Below, in pieces: positions 52,008 through 63,250 of a DNA stretch of 64,000 nucleotides; the stretch's first letter is position 1, and each line of letters begins with the position of its first letter. A program made the translations under genes and the position numbers. The notes beneath the pieces were generated by a model. The model was not told the origin of the DNA. It saw only the letters and a list, made by a program, of their open reading frames with translations, and did no database searches. Source of the DNA: Pyropia yezoensis (Eukaryota > Rhodophyta > Bangiophyceae > Bangiales > Bangiaceae); NCBI GenBank assembly GCA_009829735.1, contig CM020619.1, positions 29,228,063 to 29,292,062 on the forward strand, read 5' to 3'.

Positions 52008-55000
52008 TTAGGACGCGCGTCGAAGAAACGCGTCTAAAACTTCAGGGGCGTTCACAAGGTCTTGCTTTGTCAGCCAAGAGTTCTCGCTGATGTCGCAGCC
52101 TTTCCATTTGACGAGGTACTGCAGTCGTCCACGGCGCTTTCGTGACCGTATAATGGAGTCCACTTCATACTCGACCGAGCCATCCGGAAATGTAACCGGG
52201 GGTGGAACGGGAGGAAGTCGACCATACGGATCAGCGCGGTACGGCTTCAGGAGGCTGGTATGGAAGGCGTTGTGAACTTTTCGATCGAGGACAGCTTGAG
52301 GAAGATCGAGACGGAACGTGACGTCATTGATGCTCTCCGTGACTTTGTAGGGTCCGGAGTAGTTGGGCATCAGCTTACGAGCGCCTTGAAAAGCGTCGGG
52401 CAAGAGGTTCTTGGTGCTGAGGAGTACGTGGTCGCCCACAGCGATTGTGCATGGTCGGCGATGACGGTTTGCGTACGCCGCGCGCGTCTCATTGGCGCTC
52501 TTGATGGCGGCGATAGCCGTCTTTCGAGCATCGTGGAGGCTGGATAGCCAATCCGACACAGCAGGAAGATTTGAGTCCCTGCTGTCGAGGATGTCCATAG
52601 GCACGGTCCTTGGTTCAAACCCGTAGTTCAAGAAAAATGGAGAGTACGTGGTTACGGCATTAGGTGACCGGTTGTACGCAACTTCCGCGCCAACGAGGAA
52701 AAGATCCCAGTCGCCTTGATGATGGTTGACGAAGTTTCTGAGGATTTCTTCAATTTTCTTGTTCATAATCTCAGTTTGGCCGTCCGTCTGCGGGTGGTAG
52801 GCCGATGAGGCTTTGATCTTGACCTTGAGGATCTTTGTCAGTGACCGCCAGAAGTTGGAGAAAAAGATGGGGTCGCGGTCACAGACGACTTCTTGAGGTA
52901 GGCCGTGGTTGCGATAGACGTGATCGTGGTAAAGCTGAGCTGTGACCGGCGCTGTACATTCCGGCTTCATTGGTGCCAGGCGAATCATCTTGGTGAGTCG
53001 GTCAACAACGACATAAATGCCGTTGTGGCCTCGTGGTGTCAGTGGCAGTGGGGTGATAAAGTCCATGGAGACACTTGCCCATCTTTGGCTTGGGGGTTCG
53101 AGTGGTTTGAGATGACCCAGAGGTGAATGAGTGCTAGCCTTGTTCCGCTGGCACGAATCACATGATTGTACGTATCTTTGGATGTCCTGCCGCATAGACT
53201 TCCAGTAGTAATTGGAAGCAACGGCCTTGGTGGTTTTCTTCACTCCCATGTGCCCTTGGTACGGGACGTCATGGTAGTCGTGGAGGAGTCTTTGACGTAG
53301 AGTACCAGCGGGGATGCACGTACGGTCACCTCGTTTCAACAACCTCATATGAAACCGGTAGGGAGATACCGGGTCCTCGGCTAGGTCGGCAAATTCGGGG
53401 TCCGCTTTGTACTCTTGTTCTAGGGTGGCAAGGTCTTGATCACTTTGGTTGATGGTCATGAGGTTGTTGATTTCAGTTTTCTTGAGGGTTTCGTCAATGG
53501 TCTTGGTCAGCACGCGACTAAGGAGATCTTGGTTGGGTTCGTGCTTGTCAGGGGCATCTTGGGGTTGCCTGGAAAGGGCATCAGCTACGGCGTTGGAGAT
53601 GCCTTTGATCGGGACAATCTTGAACTGGAATTGGTCCAGAAGTTCAAGCCACTTGACTTGGCGGTCGTTCAGCCTTTCTTGGGTTCGCAGGTATCTCAGG
53701 GACTCGTGGTCGGTATGGACCTCAAAGGGTCTTCCGTGGAGGTAGCAGCGCCAGTGCCGGATGGCTTGGACCACAGCGAGCAGCTCACGTTCGCGGATGC
53801 TGTAGCGTTGTTCGTGGATATTCAAGGTCAGGGAGAAGAATGCCACTGGACGCCGTCCTTTTCCGTCGTCTTGTTCGAGGACTGCGCCAATAGCATACCC
53901 GCTGGCATCAGTAGACACGTAGATGGGATATCGTTTGTCAAACGGCCTTAGTACCGGTGCACTTGTTGTCAGAGTCCGCAGCTGCTCGAAGGCTTTTTGG
54001 GCGTCCGGTGTCCACTCAAAGTCGACCTTCCCCGTCAACCTCGTAAGAGGGCTAGCATCTGCGGCCATTCCCTTGATAAATCGGCGATAGAAGTTGACCA
54101 TACCGAGGAAGGACTGCACGTCCTTCTTGCTCTTGGGGGTTGCCCACGTCCGAATGGCTTGGACCTTCTGGTCCTCCATGGAAAAGCCTGCGTCAGATAT
54201 GACGTGGCCGAGGTAATCGACAGTGGTTCGAGCGAATTGGCACTTAATCGCCTTGGCGTAAAGCTTGTGGTCTCGTAGCTTGGCCAGGGTTTTTCTCAGG
54301 TGCTTGAGATGATCCTCGTAGGTTTCGCTGTAGACCAAAATGTCGTCTAAGTAGACGCAGATGAAGTCGTACAGGTAGGGTCTGAACACATCGTTCATCA
54401 AGTTCATGAAGACTGCGGGGGCGTTCGTCAGTCCGAAGGGTAGCACAGTAAACTCGTAGAATCCATACTTGGTCCGAAACGCCGTCAATGGGATGGTGTC
54501 AGGGTCCAGCCGGATCTGGTGGTAGCCAGAGCGGAGGTCAATCTTCGTGAAATACTTGGCCTTTCGTAGTTGATCAAAGATGTCATCGATACGTGGTAAA
54601 GGATACGCATTCTTGATGGTGGCCTTGTTCAATGCTCGGTAGTCGATGCACATCCGCCAGCCGCCGTCCTTCTTCGCCGCAAATAGAACGGAGGAGCCCC
54701 ACGGTGAGGCACTTGGCTGGATGAATCCCTTCCGAATCAGGGTCGCAAGTTGCGTCTTGAGTTCATCGAGTTCCCACTCGGAGCGGCGGTAAATACCGCT
54801 GCGACGTGGTTCAGCGTCGTCGGTCAGCTTGATGCTAAACTTGTGACTACGCTCGGGAGGGAGTCCGTCCGGGAGCTCAGCCGGGAAGACGTCAGCGTAC
54901 TCCTTGAGAATCTGTTGGACTTCATTTTTGTCTTCAGCTTCTCCCATAATGATGGAGTTGATGTCAAAGCTGCTTGAGGGGTCTTCAGACTGCAGGTAGA

Positions 55001-55718
55001 TGGCGAATACAGGGGTCCTTTGGATGAGGTCACGTGCGAGTGGTTGCCGGCTAATGAGGCCCTCCGGTTTCTTGAGGGAGGCGGTGATAGAAATATTCTT
55101 GTGGTTGAACTTAAAGGATATCTTGTTCTTCTTGTTGTTGATCTTGGCGCCCTTGTCATTGCGCCATTTCTTACCGAGGATAACGTCGTACGCACTGAGG
55201 TCGCATACGTCGAACCATAGTCGTTCTTGGTAAAGGCCGATGTGAATCTCTAAGGGTTCAATGGTTTCAGCGAGTACATGGGAACGTCCATCGGGCATGT
55301 TTGCCGCGAAGTCCGTTTCAGTGGTCTTGACATTCAGGGTTTTCATGAGGCGCCTGGAGACGACGTTGATGGGAGACCCGTCGTCGAACAGCACCTTTAC
55401 AACATGGCCATTGACAGAAGCAGTAGAAAGCAGTAGCCCGAGACGCGGGCCTTCAAAGGGTGACGATTTGTTTTCCGGAACCAAAGGAGCATCTTTCACC
55501 GTTGTTGACGACGGTTGCTGCTTCAGTTCTGCTGGCCTTTTGGGCAGTCCTTTGCCAGGTGCCCCTTTTCGCGACAGCGGAGGCAGAGTCCCTCGCGCAT
55601 ACAGCGCTGGCGCTCCTCGGGCGTGAGCTTCTCGACCTTGATGCTGGAAATGTCCATGGGGACGACACCCGTCGCAGACGGCTTCCCAGAGGTGCTGCTG
55701 AGGTTGTTCGTGAAGCAC
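52008..55718 (-). CDS. pol: pol polyprotein of the nested chromovirus
   Basis: A 1,236-residue frame. Protease ([13 protein letters not shown], ~110), reverse transcriptase ([28 protein letters not shown] near 455), RNase H ([16 protein letters not shown] near 610), integrase HHCC region ([13 protein letters not shown] ... [10 protein letters not shown], ~850-890), integrase core ([33 protein letters not shown]) and a C-terminal chromodomain ([31 protein letters not shown]; ~1180-1230). Chromodomains of this class are known to direct integration to marked chromatin. The stop at 52008 lies directly before the polypurine tract. Confidence 0.95.
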   Translation of the reverse strand: MLHEQPQQHLWEAVCDGCRPHGHFQHQGREAHARGAPALYARGTLPPLSRKGAPGKGLPKRPAELKQQPSSTTVKDAPLVPENKSSPFEGPRLGLLLSTASVNGHVVKVLFDDGSPINVVSRRLMKTLNVKTTETDFAANMPDGRSHVLAETIEPLEIHIGLYQERLWFDVCDLSAYDVILGKKWRNDKGAKINNKKNKISFKFNHKNISITASLKKPEGLISRQPLARDLIQRTPVFAIYLQSEDPSSSFDINSIIMGEAEDKNEVQQILKEYADVFPAELPDGLPPERSHKFSIKLTDDAEPRRSGIYRRSEWELDELKTQLATLIRKGFIQPSASPWGSSVLFAAKKDGGWRMCIDYRALNKATIKNAYPLPRIDDIFDQLRKAKYFTKIDLRSGYHQIRLDPDTIPLTAFRTKYGFYEFTVLPFGLTNAPAVFMNLMNDVFRPYLYDFICVYLDDILVYSETYEDHLKHLRKTLAKLRDHKLYAKAIKCQFARTTVDYLGHVISDAGFSMEDQKVQAIRTWATPKSKKDVQSFLGMVNFYRRFIKGMAADASPLTRLTGKVDFEWTPDAQKAFEQLRTLTTSAPVLRPFDKRYPIYVSTDASGYAIGAVLEQDDGKGRRPVAFFSLTLNIHEQRYSIRERELLAVVQAIRHWRCYLHGRPFEVHTDHESLRYLRTQERLNDRQVKWLELLDQFQFKIVPIKGISNAVADALSRQPQDAPDKHEPNQDLLSRVLTKTIDETLKKTEINNLMTINQSDQDLATLEQEYKADPEFADLAEDPVSPYRFHMRLLKRGDRTCIPAGTLRQRLLHDYHDVPYQGHMGVKKTTKAVASNYYWKSMRQDIQRYVQSCDSCQRNKASTHSPLGHLKPLEPPSQRWASVSMDFITPLPLTPRGHNGIYVVVDRLTKMIRLAPMKPECTAPVTAQLYHDHVYRNHGLPQEVVCDRDPIFFSNFWRSLTKILKVKIKASSAYHPQTDGQTEIMNKKIEEILRNFVNHHQGDWDLFLVGAEVAYNRSPNAVTTYSPFFLNYGFEPRTVPMDILDSRDSNLPAVSDWLSSLHDARKTAIAAIKSANETRAAYANRHRRPCTIAVGDHVLLSTKNLLPDAFQGARKLMPNYSGPYKVTESINDVTFRLDLPQAVLDRKVHNAFHTSLLKPYRADPYGRLPPVPPPVTFPDGSVEYEVDSIIRSRKRRGRLQYLVKWKGCDISENSWLTKQDLVNAPEVLDAFLRRAS

Positions 55719-56401
55719 GAGGCTCCAGCCTTGGCAGCTTCTACGCGCAGGGCGTCTGTCATTAGACGCTCGAGTTCAGTGTAGTTCTTGAGGCATAGTG
55801 CCTGCCAGATGTCCCGCTTCAGACCTCGCGTGTAGCGGTCAATCTTTTCCGCTTCAGTGATGTCTGGGATGTCCACGACGACGCTCAGGAAAGTCTTGTT
55901 AAACGTCCCGACGTCCTTAATCTGTCGCCATGCGTGCAGCTTGTCCCGTGCCGCCTGCGTCTTGTTCAGGGGACTGAAGCGCCGGATGAGTGCAGCACGG
56001 AAGGCGTCCCAGCTCGAAACGTCTGTAGTCTGACTATAGGTATGCCACCAGTTGAACGCTTCTCCATCGAGATAGGTGCAAGCGACACGACACGCTTCGG
56101 CGGGTTCACTCAGCCGGACGTAGGAGTCCATGTGGGAGCACCACGCTTCAATGGTCCCGGGTTTGCCAGAGAAAAGCCCGGGCTTGTTCGGCCGCGCGGG
56201 TTTTGCGTTCTCGCGGGCTGCTTTCGCCTTGGTCTCGGCGAGCTGCTGCTTCGTGTCTTCCAATTCCACCTTGTGTGCCTCGAGCTCGTCACGCATTTGC
56301 GTCACAAATGTCGTAAGCTGATTCCATGCCTCGACACTGGGGGTGCCGGATGTCGACCCAGAAGTGACCGGGGTCCCGCCAGCGATACTCGAGGGGTCCA
56401 T
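55523..56401 (-). CDS. gag: gag protein of the nested chromovirus
   Basis: A 292-residue frame: a coiled-coil-like segment ([20 protein letters not shown], ~40-60), a compact retrotransposon gag domain ([38 protein letters not shown]), and a CCHC zinc knuckle near 273 ([14 protein letters not shown]). Overlaps the start of pol by about 195 nt in the -1 frame. Confidence 0.9.
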   Translation of the reverse strand: MDPSSIAGGTPVTSGSTSGTPSVEAWNQLTTFVTQMRDELEAHKVELEDTKQQLAETKAKAARENAKPARPNKPGLFSGKPGTIEAWCSHMDSYVRLSEPAEACRVACTYLDGEAFNWWHTYSQTTDVSSWDAFRAALIRRFSPLNKTQAARDKLHAWRQIKDVGTFNKTFLSVVVDIPDITEAEKIDRYTRGLKRDIWQALCLKNYTELERLMTDALRVEAAKAGASCFTNNLSSTSGKPSATGVVPMDISSIKVEKLTPEERQRCMREGLCLRCREKGHLAKDCPKGQQN

Positions 56402-56823
56402 CGTTTCCAGGAGTTAACTCCAGAAGTTACAATTTCACAGGACAGAGCGCCCTGGACTTACAAGATATGCCCAGTCGAACTCCGGATAGATTTGTGTAAG
56501 AAATTTGGTCAAGCAACGTAGTGGCGCGCGACAATTGGTCAAGTGCCGAGAGATCGCGGTGACGAGATCAAGACCGTGCAACACTATTTCGTTAAATCCA
56601 ATCACAAGCAAATCGCTCGAGGGCGCGCAATCGGATTTTCGATCGGCTTCCGCGCTCGGGCCCGAGTCGGTCTCGTCGGATTCTCACGCGGGGGGGAGAT
56701 CAGAGGGGAAAAATCGGGCTCTCGCGATAGATCAATGGAGGTTGTCAATCGGTGCCCCGCGCCAGCTGGCGGTGGTGCGCCTTGCCACGCAAGTGGCTTT
56801 CAAATTGAACCACCGAATCAAAT

Positions 56824-57480
56824 TCACGCCCACAGGGATCGCAGCGTGGAAGGGCGGTTGACAGTATTGCGATGCCGACGTGAGTTGCGATGGTCGCGCA
56901 ACACCGATAGGCTGTTGCACGTCACACCGCAGGGCTTACACTGGTGTGTGCCCAGTGGGATGCGGCGGGCCTTGGCGATTCGGCGCTGTTCGCGCTGTTC
57001 CACCGCCCGCGCGGTGGTCGGCTTAATGTGCCCAATCAGCGGGGGGGGCGGCGCGATGAAACGGCGCGCCGGTTCCTGCGGGGGTAGCAGCAGGCGCCAG
57101 TTCGTCCGGGCCGCTGTGCCCGCCGAGGCAGGGCCCTTGCCCTTGCCCGAGAGGGGGGGCTTGGGGGCGGTCCGCCCCAGCAGGGATAGGTGCGGGGGGG
57201 CCGCCTGGGTGGAGGTGGAGAAGGCGCCCGCCGGGGGGCTGCGTGCCCCCGGGTGGTGGTGCCCTCCCACGGGGCCGCGTGCCGACGGACTGCCGCGTGC
57301 CGACGAGCCGCGCGCTGTACCAGCGCCGCGGATCGTCGGGGGTGCGCGGGTCGTCGGGGGTGCGCGGGTCTCAGGGTTTCCACGTGACGTGGCCACCGTG
57401 TTGCGGGCCGTCGTGCCGGAGGATGCCGACGCGGCCGCCACAGCCGAGGAAGAATATTCGGAACCTGATTTGGAACTCAC
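56824..57480 (-). CDS. C2H2 zinc-finger leader ORF in the nested chromovirus
   Basis: A 218-residue frame in the same sense as gag and pol, in the unusually long leader (about 1.3 kb) between the 5' LTR and gag. The first ~150 residues are Ala/Pro/Ser/Thr-rich and disordered; residues ~165-180 are basic (EQREQRRIAKARR); residues ~186-208 form a single C2H2 finger, HQCKPCGVTCNSLSVLRDH then RRH, spacing C-x2-C-x12-H-x5-H as in matrin/U1-type RNA- or DNA-binding fingers. Not a retroviral zinc knuckle. It could be an acquired host exon or an accessory RNA-binding protein. A longer plus-strand frame (56543-57721) overlaps it and has no motif. Confidence 0.45.
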   Translation of the reverse strand: MSSKSGSEYSSSAVAAASASSGTTARNTVATSRGNPETRAPPTTRAPPTIRGAGTARGSSARGSPSARGPVGGHHHPGARSPPAGAFSTSTQAAPPHLSLLGRTAPKPPLSGKGKGPASAGTAARTNWRLLLPPQEPARRFIAPPPPLIGHIKPTTARAVEQREQRRIAKARRIPLGTHQCKPCGVTCNSLSVLRDHRNSRRHRNTVNRPSTLRSLWA

Positions 57481-57716
57481 TGGGATTCAACAATCGGTTG
57501 ACCAAAAAGAAAAATTCCGTGACATCAAGCGCGATGGCAGTGTCAGGGAAATATTCTTTCGGTGTGATTCGTGGAACCCACTGCGTTCGTATTACAATGC
57601 CCGTGGTAAGCCGAACGCAGGGGGCAACACGACGTCACAATCGCAGGGAGGTCCAAATCACGCACGGAATCGCAGTCACCGCCAGGTAGAAAGTCGAACA
57701 ATCGGAAGCTACCACA

Positions 57717-58637
57717 TGTGAGGACCCACCTAAAACCGGGGAGCCCTCAACGTACTCGTGGGGGTGTCAGCGGGCCCTGCGAGCCAATGGGGCGGCGGGG
57801 CACGGAGAAGAGGACGGTGCTCTCGACGGGGGTGGGTCTGGGGAAGAAGATGGGCGCGACGTCGGTGGGGATCGAGGGTACAAAAGGTAAACAGTGTCTT
57901 TGGTCTGTGTCTGTGGTTGCCCATCTCGTCTCCCCCGGTGGCGCCGACATCCACGCACTATATACTCGCGTCGGGGCACCCGAGGTGCCCCAAAGCATGC
58001 GTTTCCCCATCGCACCGCCGGTAGGCACAGAATGGTCCAAAAACAAAGCATGTCTCTCAGAACAAAGCATGGGCGGGCGTGCGCACTAAAGGAGTGCAGC
58101 CCCAGTTTGCTCGAAGCGAAGGAGGTCCCGTGGATGGCGCCCAGCGCGCCCCACCAGCCGGCTCCACACGCCCGTCGGCCAGAAGGTCCGACTGGCTGTA
58201 AGGGCCAGCAAGGCCAAATTCAATCAATCCAAAAGCCGGCGAGCCAGTCATATCGCACTCAGCCGCCAGCGAGGATGTGCGGTGTCCTCAGTGTCGGTGA
58301 ATCATGTGACTGGTCCTTGATGCCAGCTTTCAAGCAGCGCAGAGAATAAAATTCAGGCAGCACAGACGGGGATGTCCGCCCGTGGTTGGTGGACGATGTC
58401 ACTCGCTCCTCGCTGTCGAGTTTCGACGTCCATGACAGGGTTCCGACAGTGCGTTGACGGCGGCTTTCGTGCGGTCGGCCGACGTCCGCAAAATGTCAGG
58501 GATACAGCGTGGTGTCGCCCAGGGTAGTGGGGAATTGATGTGTCTTGGGGGGAGTTATCGGGGCCGGACATGTAAGGAGAGGTCCCAGTCCATATCCCCT
58601 GGGTTCCGGGTGGGGATTTAAGGGGCAAATCCTTACA
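57717..58637 (-). repeat. 5' LTR of the nested chromovirus
   Basis: 921 bp, ~99% identical to 51076-51996. The minus-strand TATATAG near 57960 is the likely promoter. Just inside (57714 downward on the minus strand) TGGTAGCTTCCGATTG is the candidate primer-binding site. Confidence 0.95.
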
Positions 58638-60311
58638 CTGAAGATGGCCGAGCACGACTATCGCACCATGTATAAGGCTGGGTCAACCCACCACCTCGGA
58701 GACGCGTTGTCTCGACTCGACACCCCGAGCGGGGATACCCGCCCGGTGGACGAAGACATCCCGGTGGCACCGGTGTGCATGGTGGGTAATGCTACCCAGG
58801 GTATGGGTGACCATACCAGGGCACACCTTGCGTGCCCATTGACCCTCGCGGACTTCCGCGAGGCACAGGCCAATGACGATGACTGTAAATGCCATCGCGC
58901 TAACCTCCTGGCCGGCACGGCCGGCATCTTCTCCGAGAACGAGGACGGACTCATATATCGACGGGCACCCGCCGATGGACGACATCAGGTCGTGGTTCCC
59001 GTGTCCTTACGGCAGGCCGTCATGGAACGAGAATACGAGAACCCCACAGCCGGACACCCGGGGGGTTCGCGCATGTTCGCAGCAATGCGAAGGTTCTTCT
59101 ACTGGCCAGCAATGGCCGTTGACGTAATCGACCACGTGCGGGGATGCCACCCGTGCGCACGGAATCGCATGAGTCTTCATAGGCGGGCATCCGCTATGAA
59201 ACTGTTCCCCCCGGATGGGCCCAACGAGCAAGTCGCTATCGACATACTCGGGCCTCTTCCGGTAACGGAAGAAGGGAACAGGTACATCCTGGTCATGTCG
59301 GACCGCTTTACTAAGCTGTCACGGGCAGTAGCAATCCCGGACGATACGGCCTACACCATCATGAACGCAGTGGTTGACCACTGGATCAGTGCTTACGGAG
59401 TAATGAAGCAACTCATCTCCGATAACGGAGCAAAGCTTACGTCAGCAATCTGCACTAAGGTCCTGGGCATGTTCGGTATCGAACCCCGTCGGGCATCCGA
59501 CTACCACCCGCAGTCCAACGGGCAAGTGGAGCGGTTCAACCGCACCATCGTCAAGATGCTCCAATGCTATGTGGCGGAACACACGAAGACGTGGGACAGG
59601 CTTCTGTCCGTCTTGACCCTGGCATACAATGCCAGGCCCCACCGCAGTACCACTATTGCCCCCCTGGAATGGGTCATGCCGATGGGCGTCGGTAACCTGA
59701 CGCTGCCACCGGGCAGATGCACTCCGTATGATATACCGAAGGGCCGACCGGCCGAACGGATCCACTTAGCTTGGTTGGCCAAGCTATCGTGGATGATACC
59801 CAAGCTCAAGGGTGCCCTTGACCGTACACAACTTCGATACAAGGAGAACTTTGACGCCCGGTTACGGGTGCGCAACGCAACCCTGGTAACAGGTGACTGG
59901 GTCTATATTAGACACCAGAAGTTCCGAGGGAACAAGCTTATGCAACCGGTCAAGGGACCGTACCAGATCTTACACAGAGATGATCACTCTGTCATACTGC
60001 ACTCCGATACGGAGATACAGCGCATCAACCTCAACGATGTGACACCTGCTCCGAAGCCAGAACAGCCTCAGCCGGTACCGGCTGGATTGCTACATGAAGC
60101 TCTTACAACCCACCGGTCAGATGACCCGGTGGGACCGGATGGGATTCCATACCAAGTAGAGAGCGTGGTCGGACACACCGACCCGGACCTACCAGGACCC
60201 TGGTACGTCAAGGTTATGTGGGTCGGATACGACTCACCCACCTGGGAACAGGCGGCAAATATACCCCGCCAACTCCTCATGCCTTACATGAGGCGACGAC
60301 GCCTAATGTAA
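58638..60311 (+). CDS. pol: pol of E2, second part (RNase H end, integrase, chromodomain-like end)
   Basis: Resumes at the duplicated target CTGAA (58638-58642). It encodes the RNase H tail (HHLGDALSRLDTP), integrase HHCC zinc region (CHPCARNRM), core residues in VAIDILGPLP, ISDNGAKLTS and NGQVERFN, and a C-terminal chromodomain-like segment (YVKVMWVGYDSPTWEQA). Confidence 0.9.
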   Translation: MKMAEHDYRTMYKAGSTHHLGDALSRLDTPSGDTRPVDEDIPVAPVCMVGNATQGMGDHTRAHLACPLTLADFREAQANDDDCKCHRANLLAGTAGIFSENEDGLIYRRAPADGRHQVVVPVSLRQAVMEREYENPTAGHPGGSRMFAAMRRFFYWPAMAVDVIDHVRGCHPCARNRMSLHRRASAMKLFPPDGPNEQVAIDILGPLPVTEEGNRYILVMSDRFTKLSRAVAIPDDTAYTIMNAVVDHWISAYGVMKQLISDNGAKLTSAICTKVLGMFGIEPRRASDYHPQSNGQVERFNRTIVKMLQCYVAEHTKTWDRLLSVLTLAYNARPHRSTTIAPLEWVMPMGVGNLTLPPGRCTPYDIPKGRPAERIHLAWLAKLSWMIPKLKGALDRTQLRYKENFDARLRVRNATLVTGDWVYIRHQKFRGNKLMQPVKGPYQILHRDDHSVILHSDTEIQRINLNDVTPAPKPEQPQPVPAGLLHEALTTHRSDDPVGPDGIPYQVESVVGHTDPDLPGPWYVKVMWVGYDSPTWEQAANIPRQLLMPYMRRRRLM

Positions 60312-60761
60312 CAACCCAACCGACACCGACTTCGGCTGTTGGGGGGTGAGGCTTGTACCTACTAAGTAGGGTGTCACATGGACTCGTCAAGACTTAGGTT
60401 CACTAAGTTGGAGCGGACTTAGGCAACCTAAGTAAGCTACTGACTTTTACAAGTTTACTTGAAGGAGATGACTAACTCCGATAAGCTCAAAGTAACCTAA
60501 GGCTTACACCAAGGTAAGCCGTCAGCCATGAGGCAAGCGACGGACCAAGAAGGTTGACCTTCATGAGTATTAACCAACCAGGATGGGTTGGGGGATGCGG
60601 GAAAGAACCGAGGCAAGCCACGACTAAGTCAGACGGGGTACTCCCCAATGGCAGGCATTGGTATCATACAAACGCCCCAGCGGGGGATGAGTTTATACTC
60701 ACTACTACCCGGCCACCATAAGGGATACCGGGGCCCTCTCCCTCACAAACAATAGCGCTCC
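60312..60761. other. convergent intergenic region between pol and antisense gene of E2
   Basis: No gene. It has two CTTAG/CTAAG hairpins (60393-60407 and 60418-60432, 25 bp apart) and other copies of TAAG/CTTA words. This is the counterpart of the E1 array at 12162-12247 but more diverged than the flanking genes, so it is under looser constraint or turns over by slippage. Confidence 0.6.
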
Positions 60762-63131
60762 TCAGTGGGTAGACCCACTGCCCGAGGGAGGCCACTCACG
60801 CGTAAGCGCGTATACCTCCGTGCTCCACCTGTCGGCAATCTCACGACGGTCAATCACCCGAGTTACCTCGGTGCATAGCTGGACGAGGGTGCTGCGGCCA
60901 GCCTCCACGTCCTCCAGAGCTGTCTGGAGGCGGTCACGCACACCACCGAAGCAACGCGCTGACCCAACCAGCGCAGCACCTGGGGGGATATCCCCCCAGC
61001 TAACAGAGACACCCTCCCGCATTGCGCGGGCAACAAGGGCGTCAACGCCCTCATACCAGAGACGGGGACCCCCGTCACGCATGACAGGGGCGGGAGGTGA
61101 CACTGGCGCAGCCAGAGGAGCCACAGGAGCCGACACGGCCACCACCGGAGCCGGTGACGCCTGATATGAGGCCCGGTAGGACCCCACCGAAGGGGCTCCA
61201 CCGTAACCCCGGCGGGGCTCCGCCCGACGACGGGACACCTCACGCTCCCCACCCGCAGAGCCCCACTCTCGGGGACGACGGCCAACCGCCGCCGGTATCG
61301 GGTTACCGAACCACGGGGCAAGGACCTGAAGAGGGTCATGGATAACCATGGGAACACCCAGGTCAGCAACAGCCTCGGTGGACGCCCACCCATGGCAATT
61401 GGGCTCACCCGGCTGAGTACGCCGGATACGCAACGAGTGACGAGGCAAGGGGGAAGCCCCAGCCTGCGGGTCCCGGTAGGGGGGAAGGGCCGACACCCCA
61501 GCCCAGTTCACGGCATCGTGAACAGCCAGCAGGGCCTCGAACTCCCTGGCCAACCCGGTCTTGGCGGCTATCAGGTCCACGCCCAGCTGCGCGATGTGCC
61601 GACGGACACCCGTCGGAAGATGAAACAGGCGCCCCTGCCGGCGGACGGACAGCAAGAAGGAGGAAGCCTGCCCGAGGGTAACCTCAAGGGTGAAGATACC
61701 CTGCAACGGGTGGACCGGCCGGGAGGCCAACACACTCCCGAAGTATCGGAGACAGGAGCCGGTGTCAAACCGGAAAGCAGGGGCGGGTTCCCACCCCTCC
61801 TGCCACAGAGGCGGGCGCACGGGAGTGTATACCGGCGCACGACCGTTGCCGGTCTGCAACGCACACGTTATATCGGTGCGGAACGCATCCGCCATGACAC
61901 CATGGTTACGTCGCCAGCTCGACGCCGACTTCAAACCCGACATAGGCGGGTAGGGAGCCGTCAACGACAGATACGGGGATACCGCCGGGTAATAATCGAA
62001 GTCGGGATACCGACCAGTATCGCCCACCGTCTCCCCAAACGCAACCGGCTCCGCCGCCGCCGCAATCCCCCGAGCACTAGCCGGGTAGTCAACCTCCCGC
62101 GGCAACGCGGGGGCAATCAGGTCGCGTACCCCGAAGGCGGGGTCGAGGTAGACCTCACCCCGTCCCACCCGGGTGCGCCTGAGCTGCGCATGCCGGTCCT
62201 CCGGCTGACTCAGGATCCAATGGTGTTCCACCCGCACCGCGTTCGGCTGGTTGACCAGCCGCACCAACTCCCGCTCCCAACTCGGGTCCACCCTGACGCG
62301 GCGGGAAGTCCCTCCAGATAGACGCGAGTGGTGGAAGTCCACCCTCATCCGCCCAGCGGACTCCATTGACTCTTGCACAGTCATGCCTCGAACCCGAGCC
62401 ACCAAGTCGGACATCGACATGGCGGGTTGACCCGCCGCCACGGCGACGCCGCCACCCAACGGGGCAACCCGGGCAGGACCAGGAAGAATCGGGGGCGCCG
62501 GGGGATGCCCCACCGGCAGATGGGCCGGCACCGAAGGTGCACGAGGCCGAGGAGGAAGAAGAAGGGCGGGCGCCCGCCCGGAGTAGCTCCCGGAGTCCAC
62601 TGCCATCGGGGTAGATGACTCTTGACCATCACGCTTCCGCGGCACCGCGGGCAGAGCATCGCCGCCACCCGGACCCGACGGGGGTACCACGGGGGCAGCA
62701 CGGGTAGACCCGTTACCCACCGCAGCGGATACACCAACCGGGCGGGCACCCGCGCCGTCTTGACCCGCCGTACCGGCCGGGGTGCCGCCACTACCATCCG
62801 CCACGCCGGCGACACCGTCTTGAGGTAGAGCCGCGCCGGCACCGGTGACGGAAGCCATCCGGGCCGCCGGAGGAGTAGCGATAGAAGCCACCACTGCACG
62901 CGGTTGTCCGCCACCCGACGGAGCCGTCGTGCCGCTACACACGGACGACAACCCGCCCGGCGCGCCTTCCGGGGCCACACGAACGGTCACCCGGTCGTCC
63001 TCGTCCTCCGACGAGCTCGCCAAGAAGCACTCGGCAGCAGTGGCGGAGACGGGAACGTCGTCCACCATCACCTCTTCCCCCTCCTCAGGCAGGAGGTCGT
63101 CCTCGCCCCCGCGTACCTGGGGGTCCGACAT
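60762..63131 (-). CDS. antisense accessory protein of E2, unknown function
   Basis: A 789-residue frame on the strand opposite gag/pol, the same length as the E1 protein. Start chosen at ATG 63131 (MSDPQV); the frame is open to an ATG at 63233 but that lies at the TATA-like motif and is not shared with E1. Order as in E1: acidic head, Ala/Gly/Pro-rich region to ~230, folded-looking Trp/Tyr/His-rich centre (VEHHWILSQP, FDTGSCLRYFGSVL, RLFHLPTGVRRH), helical C-terminus (TALEDVEAGRSTLVQLCTEV). Differences from E1 crowd into the N-terminal third; the centre is almost unchanged, which suggests selection on the protein. No known domain recognised. Confidence 0.8.
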   Translation of the reverse strand: MSDPQVRGGEDDLLPEEGEEVMVDDVPVSATAAECFLASSSEDEDDRVTVRVAPEGAPGGLSSVCSGTTAPSGGGQPRAVVASIATPPAARMASVTGAGAALPQDGVAGVADGSGGTPAGTAGQDGAGARPVGVSAAVGNGSTRAAPVVPPSGPGGGDALPAVPRKRDGQESSTPMAVDSGSYSGRAPALLLPPRPRAPSVPAHLPVGHPPAPPILPGPARVAPLGGGVAVAAGQPAMSMSDLVARVRGMTVQESMESAGRMRVDFHHSRLSGGTSRRVRVDPSWERELVRLVNQPNAVRVEHHWILSQPEDRHAQLRRTRVGRGEVYLDPAFGVRDLIAPALPREVDYPASARGIAAAAEPVAFGETVGDTGRYPDFDYYPAVSPYLSLTAPYPPMSGLKSASSWRRNHGVMADAFRTDITCALQTGNGRAPVYTPVRPPLWQEGWEPAPAFRFDTGSCLRYFGSVLASRPVHPLQGIFTLEVTLGQASSFLLSVRRQGRLFHLPTGVRRHIAQLGVDLIAAKTGLAREFEALLAVHDAVNWAGVSALPPYRDPQAGASPLPRHSLRIRRTQPGEPNCHGWASTEAVADLGVPMVIHDPLQVLAPWFGNPIPAAVGRRPREWGSAGGEREVSRRRAEPRRGYGGAPSVGSYRASYQASPAPVVAVSAPVAPLAAPVSPPAPVMRDGGPRLWYEGVDALVARAMREGVSVSWGDIPPGAALVGSARCFGGVRDRLQTALEDVEAGRSTLVQLCTEVTRVIDRREIADRWSTEVYALTREWPPSGSGSTH

Positions 63132-63234
63132 GGTGAAACCGGGGTAGCAGGGGCGCCCCGTGCAGAAAAGCCGAGGCCGGCTCGACCCGGTACAAGGAAC
63201 GCTCGCGCGGACGAGCCAGGGAAGCGCGGGCACC

Positions 63235-63250
63235 CGCGCTTATAACCGCA
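63235..63250 (-). promoter_or_regulatory. TATA-like promoter motif of the E2 antisense gene
   Basis: Minus strand reads GCGGTTATAAGCGCGGG, about 110 bp upstream of the ATG at 63131, the same spacing as in E1. Confidence 0.55.

Larger units (their letters stand above)
51076..58637 (-). mobile_element. nested Ty3/gypsy chromovirus, looks whole
   Basis: 7,562 bp on the minus strand, inserted in E2 pol with target duplication CTGAA (51071-51075 and 58638-58642). 5' LTR 57717-58637, primer-binding site, a C2H2-finger leader frame 57480-56824, gag 56401-55523, pol 55718-52008 ending in a true chromodomain, polypurine tract (minus strand TAAGGGGGGGAGGTG, 52011-51997), 3' LTR 51076-51996. The LTRs (921 bp each) differ at about 9 positions, younger than the host element E2. 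It is not closely related to E1/E2/E3: LTRs, gag and tRNA primer all differ. Confidence 0.95.

Noticed and set aside
56543-57721. 392-residue plus-strand open frame in the nested chromovirus leader
   Set aside because: It overlaps the minus-strand frame with a clear C2H2 finger and itself has only Arg/Gly-rich sequence and no motif.
63132-63233. Longer 823-residue version of the E2 antisense protein
   Set aside because: The extra N-terminus begins at the TATA-like motif itself and has no shared start in E1; MSDPQV is common to both.
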